A stretch of 6,033 nucleotides of DNA from Spirochaetaceae bacterium (GTDB lineage Bacteria > Spirochaetota > Spirochaetia > Treponematales > Breznakiellaceae), in NCBI GenBank assembly GCA_031280115.1, contig JAITHF010000045.1:1-6033 (forward strand), read 5' to 3'. Positions 4,317 to 6,033 of this stretch are shown in pieces. Numbering within the stretch: position 1 is the stretch's first letter; each line of letters begins with the position of its first letter. A program made the position numbers and the translations under genes. The notes under the pieces were generated by a model, which saw only the letters and a program-made list of their open reading frames with translations, did not search any database and was not told where the DNA came from.

Positions 4317-5801
4317 ATGAATATACTAATGGCCGTAAGCGAGGCTGTCCCGTTTGCGAAAACCGGCGGCTTGGCTGACGCGGTTTCCGCCCTGTCCCTT
4401 TCGCTGGCAAAGCAGGGCCACACCGTCAAAATTGTGCTGCCCCGGTATTACCATATAAACCGGGACACCCTGCGCCACCTTGAAGGGGAAATGGGGGTTC
4501 CTATGGGGGGGCGGGAAGAATGGAGCGCGGTCTATGCCGCGGCGCTTCCCGGATCGGCTAAGAAAAATCCGGTTGAGGTCTATTTTATCGACCACGAGCA
4601 GTTTTTCGGCAGGGACGGGATTTACGGCGTGCCTTCGGAGCCGGACTTTATGGACAACCCCCGGCGCTTTACTTTCTTTTGCCGCGCCGTGTTCCAGCTC
4701 TGCCGCAAGATACGCTGGTATCCCGACGTGTTCCACGCCCACGACTGGCCCGCGGCGCTGGTGCCGGTGTTCCTGAAATACCGGGAGCGGGGCGCGCCCT
4801 TCGAGTATGCCGTTTCAGTGCTGACCATCCATAATTTGGGATACCAGGGCATCTATCATAAAGATAATTTTTCTTACACTAATCTGGACTGGAGCGTGTT
4901 TTACAGCGCGGGCTTTGACGACTGGAACATGATGAACCTGCTTAAAGCGGGGCTTAACAGCGCGGACAAGCTCAACACCGTTTCCCCCCATTACGCGTGG
5001 GAAACCCAGACTTCCCAGCACGGCTTCCGGCTTGACGGGGTGCTCCGCTCAAGGTCCGCGGATTACACGGGTATTCTCAACGGCATAGACACGAATATCT
5101 GGAACCCTAAGAAAGATGCCTCTATCCCCCGCAGGTACAGCGCGAAGGATATGGCCGGCAAAGGGGCCGCGAAAGAGGCGCTTCAAAAGGAGTTCGGCCT
5201 GCCCCTTGCGCCGGATGTGCCTGTTATCGGCATGGTAACCCGCCTCACCGAGCAGAAAGGGGTCGGCGAGGTCTTCGGCCCGGCCTACGGGTGCGCCTGG
5301 TCATTGTGCCGGGACATGGATATACAGATGGTCCTTCTTGGGTCGGGCGAACCCTGGTGCGAAAACGAGGTTAAAAGCCTCTCCCGAAGGCTTTCCAATT
5401 TCAAGGCCCATATAGGCTACGCCGAGAAAGAAAGCCATCTTATCGAGGCCGGGAGCGACTTCTTCCTCATGCCCAGCCGCTATGAGCCCTGCGGCCTTAA
5501 CCAGATGTATTCCCTTGCCTACGGCACCCTGCCTATTGTACGGAACACCGGCGGCCTTGCGGATACGGTGCAGAACTTTAATCAGGAGACCGGGGAAGGC
5601 ACGGGGTTTATGTTTGACGACCTTACCCCGCTTGCGATTTATAATACCGTGGGCTGGGCGGTCTGGGCCTATTACAACCGGCGGGACCAAATCGAGGCCA
5701 TGCGCGCCGCGGGCATGAAAGAAAACTTCTCCTGGGACAAGTCGGCGAAGAAATATCTTGAAATGTACGAAACCGCCCTTGCAGTGGTGCACAGCCGCTA
5801 G
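4317..5801 (+). CDS. glgA: Glycogen synthase, ADP-glucose type (GT5)
   Basis: This cytoplasmic GT-B enzyme transfers glucose from ADP-glucose to the non-reducing end of an alpha-1,4-glucan chain. The 494 residues are close to the usual bacterial length. The N-terminal GT5 domain has KTGGLADAV (15-23), whose Lys15 contacts the ADP-glucose phosphate, HAHDWPAAL (140-148) and TIHNLGYQG (170-178). NGIDTNIWNP (255-264) marks the entry to the C-terminal GT1 domain, which has GMVTRLTEQKG (305-315, with Arg309 and Lys314 as nucleotide-sugar contacts) and PSRYEPCGLNQMY (386-398, with the catalytic-site Glu390), then TGGLADTV (411-418). All expected active-site residues are present. The start is supported by GGAGA at 4306-4310, six bases before the ATG. 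No other glycogen gene is in the window, so the supply of ADP-glucose must be encoded elsewhere. Confidence 0.97.
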   Translation: MNILMAVSEAVPFAKTGGLADAVSALSLSLAKQGHTVKIVLPRYYHINRDTLRHLEGEMGVPMGGREEWSAVYAAALPGSAKKNPVEVYFIDHEQFFGRDGIYGVPSEPDFMDNPRRFTFFCRAVFQLCRKIRWYPDVFHAHDWPAALVPVFLKYRERGAPFEYAVSVLTIHNLGYQGIYHKDNFSYTNLDWSVFYSAGFDDWNMMNLLKAGLNSADKLNTVSPHYAWETQTSQHGFRLDGVLRSRSADYTGILNGIDTNIWNPKKDASIPRRYSAKDMAGKGAAKEALQKEFGLPLAPDVPVIGMVTRLTEQKGVGEVFGPAYGCAWSLCRDMDIQMVLLGSGEPWCENEVKSLSRRLSNFKAHIGYAEKESHLIEAGSDFFLMPSRYEPCGLNQMYSLAYGTLPIVRNTGGLADTVQNFNQETGEGTGFMFDDLTPLAIYNTVGWAVWAYYNRRDQIEAMRAAGMKENFSWDKSAKKYLEMYETALAVVHSR

Positions 5802-5814
5802 CCCTGCTGTTCCT

Positions 5815-5842
5815 AACCCCCTGCGCCCCCGAAGGGGGTTTT
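5815..5842 (+). terminator. GC hairpin plus T run after glgA
   Basis: Thirteen bases after the glgA stop, AACCCCC (5815-5821) can pair with GGGGGTT (5834-5840), or the inner CCCCC (5826-5830) can pair with GGGGG (5834-5838) around GAA. Either stem is followed by TTTT (5839-5842). The T run is short and is followed by seven G, so strength is uncertain, but its position fits the end of the glgA transcript. Confidence 0.5.
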
Positions 5843-5845
5843 GGG

Positions 5846-5970
5846 GGGGCCAAAATAACTTATTCGGGGTCAAAAATAACTTATTCGGGGTCAAAAATAA
5901 CTTATTCGGGGTCAAAAATAACTTGTTCGGGGTCAAAAATAACTTATTTTGGTGCCAAAATAAACTATCC
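5846..5970. repeat. 21-bp tandem repeat array, second array
   Basis: Units start at 5846 (20 bases, GGGGCC form), 5866, 5887, 5908 and 5929, with a decayed copy at 5950-5970. The full unit is GGGGTCAAAAATAAC then TTATTC. The copies at 5866 and 5887 are identical; the 5908 copy has TTGTTC and the 5929 copy ends in TTATTT. Each unit contains the 11-base dyad AATAACTTATT; the TTGTT variant still pairs by a G-U wobble in a + strand RNA. There are no unique spacers. The period and several blocks of sequence match the array at 1-147, in the same orientation. On the minus strand one frame reads the heptad LTPNKLF without stops, but this looks like an accident of the 21-bp period. Confidence 0.96.
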
Positions 5971-5984
5971 TGTCCCCATATAAA

Positions 5985-6001
5985 TCATTATCGTATAATG
6001 A
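5985..6001. promoter_or_regulatory. AT-rich dyad containing a TATAAT box
   Basis: TCATTAT (5985-5991) and ATAATGA (5995-6001) form a perfect 7-bp inverted repeat around CGT. It contains a consensus -10 box TATAAT at 5994-5999, but nothing like a -35 box lies 16-18 bases upstream, so promoter activity is doubtful. It abuts the start of the second palindromic element and may be part of that element's border. Confidence 0.3.
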
Positions 6002-6002
6002 A

Positions 6003-6033
6003 TTATCGGCGCTGCGCGCCTCTTTAAGAGAAT
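6003..6033. repeat. Palindromic dispersed element, copy 2, cut by the right edge
   Basis: These 31 bases match 613-644 except within the loop of the first hairpin (GGCGC-TGC-GCGCC here). The palindrome CTCTTTAAGAG is intact at 6020-6030. The window ends exactly before the position where copy 1 continues into its 24-base GGGGG/CCCCC palindrome, so the rest should lie just outside. Same orientation as copy 1. Confidence 0.85.

Noticed and set aside
5834..5869. Second G-quadruplex after glgA
   Set aside because: The G runs are strong but the last loop would be about 16 bases, outside the standard pattern; stem formation with the upstream C runs is more likely.
5301..5936. Minus-strand ORF with LTPNKLF heptads opposite the end of glgA
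   Set aside because: The repeats come from the 21-bp array, and the rest is antisense to conserved glgA codons.

Overview
The window carries four complete genes, all on the + strand: a von Willebrand factor A (MIDAS) protein of the YehP/CoxE-like type (872-2089), a phenylacetate-CoA ligase-type adenylating enzyme (paaK, 2331-3632), a small double-ACT-domain protein (3658-4086) and an ADP-glucose glycogen synthase (glgA, 4317-5801). The coding DNA is GC-rich. The paaK plus ACT pairing, GT5 glycogen synthase and VWA protein, together with long repeat-filled spacers, would suit an anaerobic bacterium. A gut-type spirochaete (Treponema and relatives) is my best guess from the general look of the proteins, but this is inference and was not tested by any search.

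Layout. Positions 1-871 hold no convincing gene. They contain a 21-bp tandem array cut by the left edge (1-147), a good sigma70-like promoter overlapped by inverted repeats (406-433), a 7-bp tandem array just downstream of it (437-481), a palindromic dispersed element (613-667) and a canonical G-quadruplex motif (789-815) about 60 bases before the VWA start. The VWA gene follows. A 241-base spacer then holds a T-rich 8-bp repeat and a likely paaK promoter. paaK and the ACT gene form a tight two-gene unit with a 25-base gap. A 230-base, hairpin-rich leader with its own promoter precedes glgA. After glgA come a short GC hairpin with a T run, a second 21-bp tandem array (5846-5970), and the first 31 bases of a second copy of the palindromic element, cut by the right edge.

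How it works together. paaK and the ACT protein probably act in arylacetate or aromatic amino acid metabolism, the ACT protein as a possible amino acid sensor. glgA makes storage glycogen and looks separately transcribed. The VWA protein normally works with a MoxR-type AAA+ ATPase, but none is in the window. No single pathway joins the three units.

The most unusual content is non-coding. Two 21-bp arrays flank the gene block in the same orientation and appear to be diverged versions of one repeat family. A palindromic element occurs on both sides. Each of three candidate promoters has an inverted repeat in or across its spacer. Most of the small repeats have a period of 7 or 21.
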